64,000 bases of DNA from Antennarius striatus (GCF_040054535.1 NC_090791.1:16889827-16953826); one strand, 5' to 3'. Shown: positions 46,304-59,764, counted from the stretch's first letter. Numbers and translations: made by a program. The notes: generated by a model not told the origin, from the letters alone.

Positions 46304-46733
46304 TCCCTAACATGAGCGGTTAGCTTAGCTCGTTTCTCTCACATACAGGTTTGTAAATTCAGCAGGAAGTGCATTTTGATGGCTTTGTAATGGGACGAGA
46401 GTCGTTAGATATGAAAGAGTGTCAATATGAGATTCTTGCAGACAAACATTTTAACTTTAAAATCACATTTTTTTGGCTGCTCACTTTTTCAAGTGAAATG
46501 ACATAATAACAGCAACAGTTTCAGGTTGACACCTTGTCCTCATTGTTTACAAGTAGATGTGAAAGACTGCATTGAAAATGTCATTAAGTCAGTCATTTGT
46601 GATTAGATATTAATATTTACTAGTTGTTGTTTGGTGCATTTATTTTACAGGGAGCAGTTGTTGCCCTCATTATTTATTGTTAAACTTAGTATGTGACACA
46701 TGGATTCATTTTTGTTGATTTTTGCCCACAGAC

Positions 46734-49700
46734 ATGTCGACAGATTGTTCTCTCCTCAGCTCAGAACTGGAGCTGCAGCGTCAAGAGGAGATCTATCAGC
46801 AGCTGCTTTTAAAGGTAATGTTGTGTTTCCTCATCGGCAATCATCTCCGTTCATGTCCAGACAGCATCATCCTTCCAAATATTGGCTAGCATTAGCTACC
46901 ACCAAGACATTCCAAACCAGCTCCATGTTGGCAATCCCATTATGGAGTTTATGGAGTTTATTTTGCACAGTGTATGAAGTCAGACCTGATGAGTGTTCTA
47001 CATGCTTGAAAATTAGTGTCATCACTGCAGCTGTTGTACAATGTTTGTACCATTAACGTGTTCCCTTAGTATTACTCAAAGTTACAACTGAGGCGCTCAC
47101 ATGTGAATCAGATTTTGAAAGATGTTCTTGATGTGGTGGTAAACTTCTGTGTTTCCTTTGTCTCATTAATCTGGGGAGTCAGGACAGAGATTTTATTCTG
47201 GCCTGACTCTGAAAATCCATTTGTCCAGAAAGTAATCAGAGTGATGAAGTAATAATTGGTGTAATATGCAGCCAAAGTCCATTAAGAAGGGAATGTAGTG
47301 TTTAAAAGTTCTGAGGTATTACTGATTGTTACATCTTTACACAACATATTTAAGAGTTCAAAATTCAGCCAGGTACTTGCTGCTTCACTTATCTTGTCCT
47401 CTGATGTATTTTGTTGTCTACGCAGTTTATTGGACATGAATGCCAACAATAATTCTATTTCATTAAAACTTGTTCAAAAGCAGATGGACTTTAGTTCTTC
47501 ACTTTAACTGTTCAGGACTTTTTTACTTTTTTAATTTCTCATATAAATCCTCAGTTATTTTACTTTACAATAGTGTTTTTTGTCTCGTTTAATATGGATC
47601 AAACTTACCAGGCAGCCTGTGAACATTCCAGAATTTAAATAGGTTTTTGGTTATCTGTTTAGACAATGGAAAAAATGCAGACCGAAAATCCTGAATCCAA
47701 AGTCATCCTACCACAACCTGGTAAGAAGCTCCATGGCACAAGTTAACTCAATTGTGGAAGATTTTTTTTTTTAACAGAGTTTTTCCTGTTTTACTTTTTT
47801 ATTTGTCTTCCTCACAGGCCTGTGTGTGAAGACCGTCACAGAGCCAGGCAAGCAGAAGGTCTTTGTGAACATTTGTCAGTCCAGCTCTGTCCCGGCACCA
47901 GGAGATCTCACCAGAGAGGAGCTTGTGGAGCTGCTCCAATCAGAAGATCCCAGCGGCTACAGACTTCCCATGAGCCTCGGCGAACCACATGTAGAAATGG
48001 ACAACAGTACGTAACAACATCCCCGGACAGTATTCACTTTGTAACAAAAGTGATTGATCGAGAACCACTTTCCCATTAACGTGCCTACAATAAAATGAAA
48101 TCACAAGTGTTTGTCCATGTCAGGTTTTAAGAAAGAAGAAGAAATACACTTTAATAATTCCCTTGGGGAAATTATTTTTCCAATCTTAACTATTTATAGT
48201 ACTATATAGTCGCACATTCACGCATCAACGCGTGAGACTTCACCTCATCGCGGATTTTTAGTAGGCAGTCATGTGATACCGTATGCACATACTATTGGCT
48301 GACGGCATCCGGAAGTGCGCTAGGTTCCGTGAGTCTCGGACGTGTCGTCATTGCATCACATGGCCACATGAAAGACAAACAAGCAGTCACACACACACTT
48401 ATGGACAATTTGAAGTTATCAATTCACCTCAGCTGTGTGTTTCTAGAAAACCCACACAGACACGGGGAGAGCATAGAAATCAGACCTGGAACCTTCTTGC
48501 TACGAGGCAACAGCACTACCGACTGAACCACCATAACAATCATGCATGTTTTCTACCTGGTGTTAAAACTCGATTAACTGCAACAATAGAAGACACTATT
48601 TTAACTAAAATCAGCCTTTTTTTTTTTCTATTACAATGTATTGTTTTCATTGAATTCATACAGTTTGTCTTTCTGTGTGCTTTAGAATCTGAGGGTTGCA
48701 CAGTGTATGATGTGGTCATCAACCAGGAGTTCTTCCAGAAGTGTCAGGTGTGTTTTTGAGTTGGCAATTGAAAACTGAGAAGATAATAAATAATTCTAAT
48801 TAATAAAATTGGTCACAAAAAATATTCTCACTGTTATACACGGAGCTTTGGATTTTAAATTAATGCTGTCTATATTTAGGTTTACTTTATTTCCATTTCT
48901 CAATCGTTTTTAAAAGCTTTTGTAATGCAGCTGAACCACATGACTAACAGAATTGTGTATATTTGTTAAATACAATTGATATTAAATGCTGTATGAAGAT
49001 AATCATGTATTTAACGTGTGACATGAATGTGTGACTGTATCTTGCAGAAGGACACTCTATTCCAGCAGTTTGTGATTCTGGTGTCTTTTGAGGGTTTAGA
49101 GAACAAATACAATCTGGAGCTGAGTAGAGGTAAGTGTGTGTGTTTTTGTATGTGTGCATGTAGAAGTGTTCTTTCATTTAGCTGTTTATTATTTTGTGTT
49201 TGCAGACTGGAAGGTGCTCAAGAACAGGAAGTTCTTAGGTTCGGTTAGTGAGCAGAATATCAGGACAAAGAGCAGGCCGATCATTCAAGAGATGCAGCCT
49301 CAGTACGTCCCCGTGTGTTTCTGCCTCGGCGAAAAGGATGCTGTTGTGTTTAGTTTTTTTTCTATATTCTTTTTATTAGAGTCATAAAACAATAACAGAA
49401 CAAAAAATCGACAACGCATAACAAAATACAATTCGGCAAACATATACAAAAGAAAATGAAATTATTTCATGGCTACTTGTACATCCCCTCGGAGGAGAAT
49501 AATCTGCATGAATAAAATGAAGAGATATACCAGTGACCAGTTGGAATCAATCCTAGATTGTCTCATTCTGATAATCTAAAATATGTAATTACTGGAGCCC
49601 ATCGAGCAAGGGATACATCAGTTTTAACTTGAAGCTGTGCAGTTTTTACACTTCTGAGCTCAGAAGTGTAAAAACTTTAAAAGATCATCACTTGTGTTGG

Positions 49701-51011
49701 AACACCATGCAGTGAGATTATTGAAGCCAGAGGATGAAACGTTATTCTTCTTTTCTGACTTGCAAAAACAATCTGATTCTGATCTGTTCTCTCTCCTCCA
49801 GGGAGAGTTCCACCGATCTGGCCAAGCGGTAAAACTTAATGTTCCTTGACATGTTTTTCATTCCCTCTGTCTCTGATCATCTGTTTTTAATCGTTTCTTC
49901 ATTTTAGTATCAAACTTGAACAGTTTATTCATCATCCCCCCCCCCACCCCCCCTTCCATCCCTGCATATCCAGGCCAGAGTTCACGCTACTTGTGGAGCC
50001 CCCTGCTGGCGACCCTGAATATCTCATCGCAGAGATAAAGCTACCTGGGGTGGTGAGACACACAGTATATACACACACCCTTTTTTATTCTATTTAAATA
50101 ATAACAAACTTTGATAAATTTTAATAAATAGTTATTTGATCATTAAAGTGTTTCCACTGAGAGCATGTCTACATGATAAAAAGCCTCACAGACACATCAG
50201 CTCCATTCAGTGATTTATGTATCACAGTACTGTATTGTTTGACCTGATCATTTTTCATCTTTGAATGTACTTTCGTTCTTTATTTCTTTTTTGTTTAATT
50301 CTGAGAAGACGCATTTTGACTTTTCATAGAACTTCCCATCTAAGTTCATTGAATCGAACATATATGCAAACATCTACTCCTATTTAAAAAACTTAAAAAG
50401 TTCTTTTTGGCCTAGCCAGCTTTATACGTAAATGTGAAGCAATGTTGAGGGGAACTTTTACATGTTTTTAAAAAGGAAATGTTAATCATATATCATTTAT
50501 CTAAATGTAGGGTTGGAAACACTGTGCACTGTTAGGGGCCCAAATGCAGTACAAGGGGGAGATGAACCACATGATAAATCAATATGGCATCAATATGAAG
50601 CCTCAGTGCTCTCCTGTGTTAGAATGATGAGCTTTGCATACGTTCAGCGCAGCAGCAGGCTCCTTCACTCACAATGTGAGCGCAGCAGAGCGTCAGCTGA
50701 GCGAAGCGTTCTCCTTGGCAGGCGGTTTCTCGCTCTCTTGTTCTGGACATTGGCGAGGACAGGCTGGTGTTGAACGCTCGGCCCTCACTCTTCCACCTCG
50801 ACATCTTCCATCCCTTCCTTGTCAACCAGGAGAACAGTGTAGCACAGTACAATACGAGCACCCAGGTACCAAACACACACACACACACACACACGTATGG
50901 AGTGTACTCCACACAGCAGTTATGTACTGTAGCAACCACAGGTAACACACTGTGCTCTGTTTGTTTTCTTCTTCTCAGGTCCTTACAGTCACCATGCCTG
51001 TGGTGTCATGA
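46734..51011 (+). CDS. pih1d1: PIH1 domain-containing protein 1
   Basis: PIH1D1 is the adaptor of the R2TP co-chaperone (RUVBL1, RUVBL2, RPAP3, HSP90) that helps assemble snoRNPs, PIKK kinases and RNA polymerase II. Ten coding exons join in phase: 46734-46814, 47663-47720, 47818-48006, 48686-48747, 49048-49129, 49206-49302, 49802-49828, 49974-50052, 50722-50865, 50979-51011, giving 283 aa (human 290). The PIH domain includes VFVNICQSSSVPAPGDLT, YRLPMSLGEPHVEMD, GCTVYDVVIN and FLGSVSEQNIRTKSRP; the lysine-rich pocket that binds DpSDD phosphopeptides lies in this domain. The C-terminal part (LVLDIGEDRLVL, FHLDIFHPFLVNQ) is the CS-like region that contacts RPAP3. Two donors read GTACGT. Exon 7 is only 27 nt. 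All conserved blocks are present and no frame is broken, so it appears functional. Confidence 0.95.
48133..48182 (-). mobile_element. LINE-type 3' tail fragment
   Basis: AAGAAATACACTTTAATAATTCCCTTGGGGAAATTA is the inverse of the sequence at 59847-59906 (AAATTCCCCAAGGGGATTATTAAAGTACATTTCTTTCTTC). I recognise this tail from fish non-LTR retrotransposons. Only the tail is here, within pih1d1 intron 3. Confidence 0.6.
48206..48350. mobile_element. fragment of the pogo/Tigger-like MITE
   Basis: It shares CGCGGATTTTTAGTAGGCAGTC, GTGATACCGTATGCACAT and CTATTGGCTGACGGCATCCG with the copies at 17287 and 40270, but the CAGTAATCCCT terminus is gone. It lies in pih1d1 intron 3. Confidence 0.7.
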
Positions 51012-51065
51012 AACAACAGAACTACAGTCCAGTTATTTATTTGTCATTAAAATCGATGCTGTGAT

Positions 51066-51071
51066 AATAAA
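51066..51071 (+). terminator. polyadenylation signal AATAAA for pih1d1
   Basis: The canonical hexamer lies 55 bases after the pih1d1 stop codon, with an ATTAAA slightly upstream. This predicts a very short 3' UTR. Confidence 0.8.
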
Positions 51072-51099
51072 ATGTTTTACCACAGAATTCACTTTGACT

Positions 51100-54000
51100 G
51101 TTGGACTTAATGTACCAAAATGAAGAACAGTAATGCCTGACCTGTTTGCTGCCCCCCACCATTTGGTTGCCTATTAACACGGTTATCCACAAAGTATTTG
51201 ATTTCCATGAAACGTAGGTGTGATGCGTGTGGCTGGAGGGAATGCATTCGGTTTGGAATTGGATCAGCAATACAGAAGGAAACAGTGAACCCCCGTTCCC
51301 TGAAATGTGGTGGAGTTTAAAACCCACAGCAATGCATTTGGTGTGCAAACAATCCACTGACATTCATTCATTCATTCATTCTTCACTGCTTCATCCACTG
51401 TTGTGGGTCGCGGGGACATATTTTTAGTTTCTATGGTTACAGGTTGAAGCTAAAACGTACGATTTGTCTTTTCATGGAATTTAATGTAACCAATTGGTGA
51501 ACTGGATCACGTGACTCAGACAACTAATTTCATGAAGTGTTATTTTGTGACTTGAAAGTCTTCAGGCTTTACTTGAGTGTTTCCTGTCTCGTGTACATAT
51601 TACCTGTAGGTTTGAACAGTTGTACGTAAAACTCCCTTTGAACAATGCCGACCACGAACACCGTTGTTAAATCTCATTATCACGTCTGAGGCGGATGCCT
51701 GCAGTATGAGGTCAGACCGATCAGGATGAGATGTGATAACTTTTAGCGTGGGCTGCATGGAGCTCCTTTTGTGAAGTGGAAACCTCCCCTTTCATGGACA
51801 ACGCTAATGAGTGAAGTACTCTTCTATTTCTGGATTGGCTCTGGTCATCCCTTTGTCAGACACTCCCCCATCTCTCTCCTATTTCACCTCTCTGTCTTCC
51901 TACTGGTCCTGAGCGTCCACATCTGTTGGCGCTCCCTGCTCTCTTTCCCCCAGCCATGGAATGATGAAGTAGTAAAAATAGCGTTATCCTTTCCATAGAT
52001 ATTGTTGACAATGATCTGACAAATCACCTTTCTAAAAGAATGCCCTAAAAGAATTCTGTTCATCATGGGAAAGTAGCACCTCTCTGCTTGCTTAAACATC
52101 ATTATTAACATGTAATAATCTATCTATATATATTATAAACTACAAAAGGAAAGACCTTCTCCCTTATGATTTCCACTCATACTACTAGTCTGTTGTCATT
52201 TTTCCAGAAGAATTTTGGTGGGGATTATTACATGTGATACTCTGGGATGTGAATGAGAGGAAAAATAGCTGCATTTATATTTCACAACTGAACGGTGCTG
52301 TTAAAAAGCACTGTTTTGAATATAAGTGATGTTTTTACCCGTGATGTGTTTCTGTTATTAATTTTTTTTTCACAGGATTACACAAATACAGCTCAATAGA
52401 CTCTCATGACACTTGGGAGGATGGATCTTGGGACACTAGACCTTAGTTAATTTTAGAAACACCCCAATTTCTGCTAATTTGTAGATTTTGGTTGATTTTA
52501 ATTAAATTGACAACTTCTGTGACTCTTCAAAACTGTTGAGAAATTTTTCTTTTTTTGCAGGGGGGGGCGTTAGGTACCGTATTTTTATTGTTGCAAACTC
52601 AATTTTGCATTGGATTTTGCACAAATAGGAAAATAATTTTGCAATAATGTTACCGGATTGCTGATTGGATGATTATGAAACAACCAAGACCATACAGAAT
52701 GCTCGTAGCATCTCATGGCAAGCACACCAGAAGTAGTTAAAGAGGAAGATAGTATACTATAGACACTGGCAGAGTAGAAGTTGTCAGAGTAGAAGAACCA
52801 ACTGTGAAATGTAAATAGTGTAAATATGAATACAACCTACAGCTAGAAAACAGTTCTTGAGCTATAGAGAGATATGATCTCCTCAGAAGACTTCTGATGA
52901 GAACAAGTGAAGCAGAAAAACAGATCCCACACCATTAAAACAAGTTTTAGAGCAATTATTTTTCAGTTTGATGTTTTATTTTTTATTTTATTTTTTTGCT
53001 GACAAATGAACTGCACAAACCACCTTTGCAGAGGTAATTAAACTGCTACTAGGTGTAACAATGGGTTCCACAAAGAACTTAACCCAATGGAATTTATTAT
53101 GCAAAGAAATTGGTGGAGATCAAAACTAAGAAAATCGATCTGTAGAAATGACCAAAGCAGCACTGAAAAGAAATGTTTTGGTGAGGAGTGGTGCTTGAAG
53201 CTTTTAGTATTTCCCCATATAGACATCCTCTGACAAGGAAAAAAGCTTTCAACCTTCTCCAAGACAAAAAAAACTGGCCAGAAACTGAACTGGAACTGGT
53301 TCTCACAAACCACTCTAAACCCCCAAAATGGAAGAAGTAAGGCAGAAAGATTGTCTTCTTTCTACCAAATAAAAAATTTGAGGGAATGAATCAGACTGAG
53401 TCAGTGAGTCAGAACATTTTAAGAGAAATTGTTGATGAAATAAGTGTAAAATGACATAAACTATTGTGTTTGGCTCAAGTAGGTTGACTGAAATGTTACT
53501 GATAACCTGATGTCTTTGGTGAGTACAGTACAGTAAGGCTAAAATCCCCAGTCTTCTCTTTAACTAAAATTTCACTAAAAGAAATATACATTAGGATGTT
53601 ATTAACTAACTAAGAGGAAAAGTAAGACACAGGACTCAAATTAAATTTAAATGTAGCTTTGGACAGAGACTGGCTACCTGTTTGTAGCATGTGAGCTAAG
53701 CTTCCTGTCTGCTGTTGACTGCATAGCTTCATATTTATAGCCATGACAGAGGAATCAATCTACTCATCAAACTCCTGGCAAGAAAACAAATATGCATATT
53801 TTCCAAAACATGAAGCTATTCTTTTGAACATATTAGGAATCAGATGCCCTAGCCGGTGCAATGCAATCCTTACAGTAACAGCTGCTGAGGCTCATGGGTA
53901 CAAAGAAATTTAGTTGATATGTCATTTTCTGTTTATTACTCTTTCCCTGTCCCCTTTTCTGCTGTCTTTTTCTTATCCCTAATGTGTTTCGTACTTCCTG

Positions 54001-54325
54001 TTTCCTCCTGTGTTGGCCCAGCCCCCACCAGAGCTGCGGCTAACGTCTCATTAGCTGCTCACCACAGCTTGTCGGATTAGTTTTAATGAGTAAATGTAGA
54101 ATAACATTTGTGTTTTCAACAGGCCACTTCTCGTCTCTAACCTCTCCCCTGCCAGCTTTCTCTCCCTTCATCCGCCACACCCTCCCTCTTCATTCTGTCG
54201 CCCCCCCCCCACCCCCCTCCACCTGTGACAAGCCACCATTTGTCCAGTGAAGTCATCCGTCTATTCTCCCTAATCCTGTGAAGTACTCATCTTTCTACCC
54301 TCGCTTAATCCACCTATGGCCCCAA
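51100..54325. other. intergenic stretch, nothing recognised
   Basis: AT-rich DNA with short frames only. A short ATTC tetranucleotide run occurs near 51363 and a C-rich run near 54200. I found no exon with both splice sites and a recognisable product. Confidence 0.5.
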
Positions 54326-54330
54326 GGCCT

Positions 54331-54398
<68 letters not shown>

Positions 54399-54590
54399 CA
54401 CACACATGCACATGCACATACACACACAAAGACACACACACACACACAGACACACACACACACACACACATATTTTTGAACAATTGTGCGCACAGACACA
54501 CAGTTATTCTTGTATTGTATACTCAGACATTCAACAATTCTCACAGCGCACACACACACACACCCACACACACACACACACACACAGAAC
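54331..54590. repeat. (CA)n microsatellite cluster
   Basis: Several CA runs (54331-54395, with ATGCAC interruptions to about 54470, and again 54547-54586) are separated by short unique DNA. The frame of 247 codons across them is mostly poly-His/Thr and is not a gene. Confidence 0.95.
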
Positions 54591-55954
54591 CCCACCCCAC
54601 CACCACCCAGACCCCCTCCCAGTATAAAGCACCCTTTGTCTGTCCAATTATTGTTCCGTCTTCCGCCTGTCTCTTGGACCTGGTGCTACCACACCCTCCA
54701 ACAGGTACGTCTGTCTGTCCGTCAGTGCGTCCTCTCTCCAGTTTCTGTTATATTATAGGATCACAGCAGAAAGAAATACCATCAACATTCATGGCGTTAA
54801 CTTCTAGCCCGATATTGTTCATGATACTGGATTATCATCCAACACAGCAAACACCTTGCTGGATGCTTTTTGAAATCTATCATCCAACCAGCAGCATTTC
54901 CACCATGGCAGATGAACGGGGACTGAATGTTACTGGACTGTCTGGATGTCGAATATTTAATGTGTCTGCCATCGTGCTAAATCATGGTTTTCCCTGTAGA
55001 GCTTTCTTAATAGTAGATTAGCATTTTGGTCTGATTAAGTGTCCCAGGGAAGGTTTTCTTTTAGAGGATAGTCCTTTTTTTGCGATTAAATCTGTCATCA
55101 CTTTTGTCACGGGAATCTGCTTTCTGAATCCCAGTCATCAATCATTTAAATCATCAAGAACTTCAAACTTCTGCTACTACAAAAATATAATGAAGGCGAT
55201 GGAATGGAATTTGTTCAGTTGTGATTTTGTGAATGTTTTTTTTTTATCTAAAAAACATGCCTTGTTACTCTTGATGTTCATAGACATTTTGACATTTGTT
55301 TTTATAGCGTGCCGTCTGTCATACAAAAATCCGCAAGGCAGGGTTTCTGAAGACATGTTGCTGATGACTGCTTAAGTCAAATTCTATTAACTCCACCAAG
55401 GAAAGAAATATATATCGTGTACTTATATTTCTAAAAACCTGCAAACATCCACAATAAAGCATGCAAAAATTCATCTCCATACATCAATACCACAAGAGTG
55501 TTTGAATATCAATATTTTAAACAAAATTTTATATTTTAATGTGAGAATTTCTTCTAAATAACCTGAATTTTAATCTACTGAATCGGCCCCCGATATACAG
55601 TAATTAGGTTATAGTTATTCTGTAAAAACAACATTTCACTAGTGTAATTTTCTTTATGACCTGTTCTACCTCATCTTCCCCATCTTTCCCATTGTTTCAT
55701 GGTAAACCATCATACATGTGTGATGGAAAGAGACGGTCAAAAAAACCTTCCTGGCAATGTTCAAACACCCCCTCCTTTATCCACTGTTTCTTACTTTTCA
55801 CGAGCCTAAGGCTCCCAAAGTGTCATGAACGTCAAACACTTTCTGTGGTATTTTAATCTCAAACAAACGCAAACACAAACTCTTCGTTGCAGTACAGAAA
55901 GCATAAATGAGCTTAATTTCTTCTTTGAAACTGATCAAAAAGTCAAGTCAAAGT

Positions 55955-56250
55955 CCCAGTCAGCTTTATTGTCAAATGTACCACATTTGCACGACATACA
56001 GCACAGGTGAAATTGCAGTCCTCTCAGACCCATGGTAAACAGACAGTACAACACAGGCAGTACAATAGGCAGGATAACAGGCAGTACAACACAGGCAGTA
56101 CAACAGGCAGTACAACAGGCAGTACAATAGGCAGTACAATAGGCAGTACAACAGGCAGTACAACAGGCAGCACAACATAGGCAGTACAATAGGCAGGACA
56201 ACACAGGCAGTACAACACACAGTACAGCACAAAGTATAAGAGGAAAGGGA
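55955..56250. repeat. dispersed repeat with internal GGCAGTACAA tandem array
   Basis: CCCAGTCAGCTTTATTGTCAAATGTACCACATTTGCACGACATACAG marks a common fish interspersed repeat. Inside it, about 56041-56235, a 10- to 16-bp unit built on GGCAGTACAA is repeated some fifteen times with spacer variants ACA, TAG and CAC. The resulting LLYCLLYCL-type minus-strand frames are artefacts. Confidence 0.75.
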
Positions 56251-56527
56251 CGGTAAACTGATAAACATAATGAATGTTTCTCCGCTAGCCTTACAGACAG
56301 TCAGACGGATGAGTACAATTTCAACCACGTAGAAAACCACACTGCATCTTTATTGGTGTGTACTTTGGTTGGTTTCCATAGCTCAGACGAGGGAGTTGAT
56401 GCTCTGTCCTCACGCTCCTGTTCCTGGAAAACCCACAAAAGCAATTATCAAAAGATGACTGTTAGCACTAAGCCAGCTTAAACTTATTTCAGACTCTGTT
56501 TGATTGCTAACCAGGCATATGCTACAC

Positions 56528-56530
<3 letters not shown>

Positions 56531-56596
<66 letters not shown>
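56531..56596. repeat. (GT)n microsatellite
   Basis: GT run with one CT interruption in intergenic DNA. Confidence 0.95.
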
Positions 56597-56597
<1 letters not shown>

Positions 56598-57343
56598 TCT
56601 GACACCATCGAGGCCCTAAAAAATCCCCTTAAACCCCCCATGGGGTCGCACCAACACCCAAACGTTCTGTGTAGGTGGGGCCCCTTCGAGCTGTTGGAGG
56701 ACAAGTGGATAAGATTAGCATGGACAACTATGGGTAAAGTGTTGTATAAGTGCGTCAGCGCAAATAAGCAAACATATCTGGCCATGCTACATACTTACAT
56801 ATTGTATTCATTGGTAAATGAATGAAGTAAACAATAAATGTCTTAATTAAATTATGGTGTTTCGTGATGTACGAATGACCAAAATACGTTTGACTAAATG
56901 TGTTTTTTCTGAGGGGTGGTGGCCTTCCTTCCATCACAGATATTAACAGTGTGAGATCAGACTGGCTAACTTTAGCATGAGGAGACTGAGCACCTGTCTA
57001 CACAAATGTCATCTATTCAGAAGTTAGTCCAGGTGAGCATCAAGTTTCCTGTTTATCATCCTTTTATCAACTTTCCTCCATTGTTGTCTTGAGACCCTTA
57101 ATTATTTTTAAAGAAAGTTTCAATGAGAACGTCCAGTTAGGATGGATATTAAGCCAAACAACTTCCTTCATTAAGCTATCTAGACACCTGACTATACTGT
57201 TAGATCATTTTTAACAAAGTTTATACATAATGAAGACACGTCCTTCACCCATGACCTCACATTCACGTCAAGAGTCTCCCCCTTTTCCTCTCCAATACAG
57301 AAAACATATTAATAGCATACAATAGCCTCTCTTCAGCATGCAT

Positions 57344-57344
<1 letters not shown>

Positions 57345-57408
<64 letters not shown>
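57345..57408. repeat. (AC)n microsatellite
   Basis: Uninterrupted AC run of about 64 bases. Confidence 0.95.
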
Positions 57409-57411
<3 letters not shown>

Positions 57412-57840
57412 TTGTCCTTGACTATAATTAACCTGGTCAAAGCAGAGTGTGTTGGAACTTGGCTGTTCTCCTAAACCCACCAGTTTGCTTACACCCCTAC
57501 CCTTCTTTAACAGGCTGACCCAACAGGGGTGTTCAAATGTTCACCTCTCATTCCTCCATCTTTCATGAATATCTTATGATGAACATACTCATAGGTTTAA
57601 ATAAGTTAGTAAATCATTTTTATTACAATTAGATTAGCATAAAAATCTGGAAGCAGTTAAACCTTTGGTTATTCTCTATCCAGAAGTAATTAAATAACGC
57701 CTCATTGGCTGCTCACGAACAGCTGAAACAAGCTGTGAACAGGAGACCGACTTAAGTTAAGCTATGACATCAGGCTGGCATACCAGTAAATTAAGCTGAT
57801 ATACTGTATGAGCAGTAGCCTGCAGATGAAGCGGTTAATG

Positions 57841-57900
57841 AAAAATGAATGAATGAATGAATGAATGAATGTATGAATGAATGAATGAATGAATGAATGA
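57841..57900. repeat. (AATG)n tetranucleotide array
   Basis: About fifteen AATG units with one GTATG variant. Confidence 0.95.
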
Positions 57901-58319
57901 CCAGAAGTATATGAACACATTCAGTACATATCATTCATTTGGTTTTGCACCAGGCCAAGATTCACACATTTCGCCATCTATACCACCCCCTGGTGGAAGA
58001 ATATGCTGCCCAAACGTTCTACTCTGTCTTCTGGATTTTCCTCCTGAAAGCAACTGCCTGCAGTCCAATGACACGTTGGCAGAGAACCAAACCAGTAGAC
58101 CTGTGGATCCAACAACACGATTTATTGTTAGCACACATATCTACGTCACATTTTGACAGAGCCATGCCAGCAGTATACTCCCACTTGCATGGGGGATTAT
58201 GAAAATTCTTACCGTCTAGAATCTTAAATTTTAAACCACAGTAATTGTTTTGTTTATTAGTGTTCAATACGATAATGCTAAACCTAACTGGCAAAGTTCC
58301 TCAAGACCCGGTGCACTAA

Positions 58320-58960
58320 AGAGTACCCCCCCACCCCGCTTCAATGGGAGCCTCCAAGCGACACACCAGGCTTGTCAGGGAGGCACCGGTGGAACTCCCA
58401 AATGAGATTGGGATCCAGGACAAGAGCACAAGGAACCCAAGAACACTCCTCTGAACCGTAACCCTCCCACCCCACCAGGTACTGGAGATCACAGCCTCAA
58501 CCAACCACACCCAACAAACAATGGACTGTTGGTGACCCGGGTGGGGGATCAGCAGGAGGGCAAAGAGTACTGGAAGACACAGCGTTCAATTGACATGAAA
58601 AGACAAATTAATCCACATGGCCTTTGGAACTTTAACTGGACCATGACAAAGTAAATAATCCTTTCAAACTGGAATAGACCAATGTATCTGCATGAAAGTT
58701 TCTTGGACTCGGTTCTGAGCAGACTGTCCCTGGAAGACAGCCACACTCTCTGATGTGGGGCATAGTTGTGGGCCGAGATCCTGAAGCAAGACAGCATGAG
58801 CCTCCTTCCATATTGTCATCTAGAATCTCATGGAGGGGGAAAACATGTTGAACCAGAAGATCAGCAGTCTCACGGGCAGAAGGAAGCTTAGAGAGAGCGA
58901 GAAAATCATTAGCCTTAGAAAAAACGGTCAACATTGGTGACTGGTCTACTTTAATGGAGG
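58320..58960 (-). mobile_element. Ty3/gypsy pol fragment: integrase end and chromodomain
   Basis: On the minus strand, 58490 down to the stop at 58343-58341 reads [17 protein letters not shown] and then [18 protein letters not shown], the C-terminal chromodomain and tail of teleost Ty3/gypsy (chromovirus-type) integrases. Upstream, 58550-58960 gives integrase-core-like pieces in broken frames, for example FSKANDFLALSKLPSARETA. No LTR was found. It is a decayed fragment with no function expected. Confidence 0.8.
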
Positions 58961-59154
58961 TAGACCAGGGCGGGCCAATACATAGGCTTGTGTGTCAACA
59001 TCCATGGATGGCCACCAGAAAACTGGGTGTATGTCCAATACTAGGGTGGAAGAAGAACCAAGAACCATGCCCCACTAGAGGAACTGAGAACCCATTTCCT
59101 GGGTCTAGGTGGACGCGTTGAGCCTTCTGGACTAAGGAGTTAGGCAGGCTGAGC

Positions 59155-59365
59155 AATATCAATCAGCCTTTATTTGTATAGCACTTAATCACATCAGCAG
59201 ACATTTCAAAGCACTTTAACAGACAGAGAAACCCAACAGGACCCTCCAGATAAAGAATAAGCAACAGCGGCAGGGAAAAACTCTCTCATTGAGGAAGAAA
59301 CTCCAGGCAGGACCCGGAGTCTGGAGGGTAGTCATCCGCCTTGACCGGTTGGGTGTGAAAGGAAA
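59155..59365 (+). repeat. dispersed repeat, copy B
   Basis: Second copy of the repeat at 22397-22600, sharing TATAGCACTTAATCAC, CAGCAGACATTTCAAAGCAC, GAGAAACCCAAC and TTGACCGGTTGGGTG. A tRNA-headed SINE follows within about 30 bases. Confidence 0.8.
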
Positions 59366-59391
59366 TACAAATTACACTACATATCTGCACG

Positions 59392-59740
59392 CTGGGCAGC
59401 ACAGTGGTGCAGTGGGTAGCTCTGTCGCCTCACAGCATGGCGGTTCCGGGTTCGAGTCCCGCTCTGTGCAGAGTTTGCATGCTCTCCCCGTATCTGCGTG
59501 GGTTCTCTCTGGGTTCCTCAACTTCCTCCCACCTCCAAAAGCATGAGCTTCAGGTTGATTGGCCGGTCCCCAATTGCCCGTAGGAGTGAGTGTGTGCGTG
59601 GTTGTCTATCTTTGTGTGTGGCATTGGCGTCATGCCCGGAGTGTCGTCCGCCTCACGCCCTATGCTTGCTGGGATAGGCTCCAGTTCCCCGTGACCCGCT
59701 GCGGCGGATACAGCGGCAGAAAATAGATGGATCTGCATGC
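59392..59740 (+). mobile_element. tRNA-derived SINE
   Basis: The 5' part has an A-box-like TGGTGCAGTGGGTAGC and a canonical B box GGTTCGAGTCC, the internal RNA polymerase III promoter of a tRNA-derived head. The body (CTGCGTGGGTTCTCTCTGGGT, CCTCCAAAAGCATG) and the tail (GGCTCCAGTTCCCCGTGACC, GCGGATACAGCGGCAGAAAA) match a common fish repeat. It ends in GATGGAT-type sequence. Confidence 0.75.
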
Positions 59741-59762
59741 TTCCAGTACCTCTCTCTCTCTC

Positions 59763-59764
<2 letters not shown>

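Noticed and set aside
54278-55021. 247-codon frame with His/Thr repeats
   Set aside because: The first half is CA microsatellite and the rest has no recognisable domain or splice sites.
55935-56340. Cys/Leu-rich minus-strand frames (LLYCLLYCL)
   Set aside because: They are products of the GGCAGTACAA tandem array inside a dispersed repeat.
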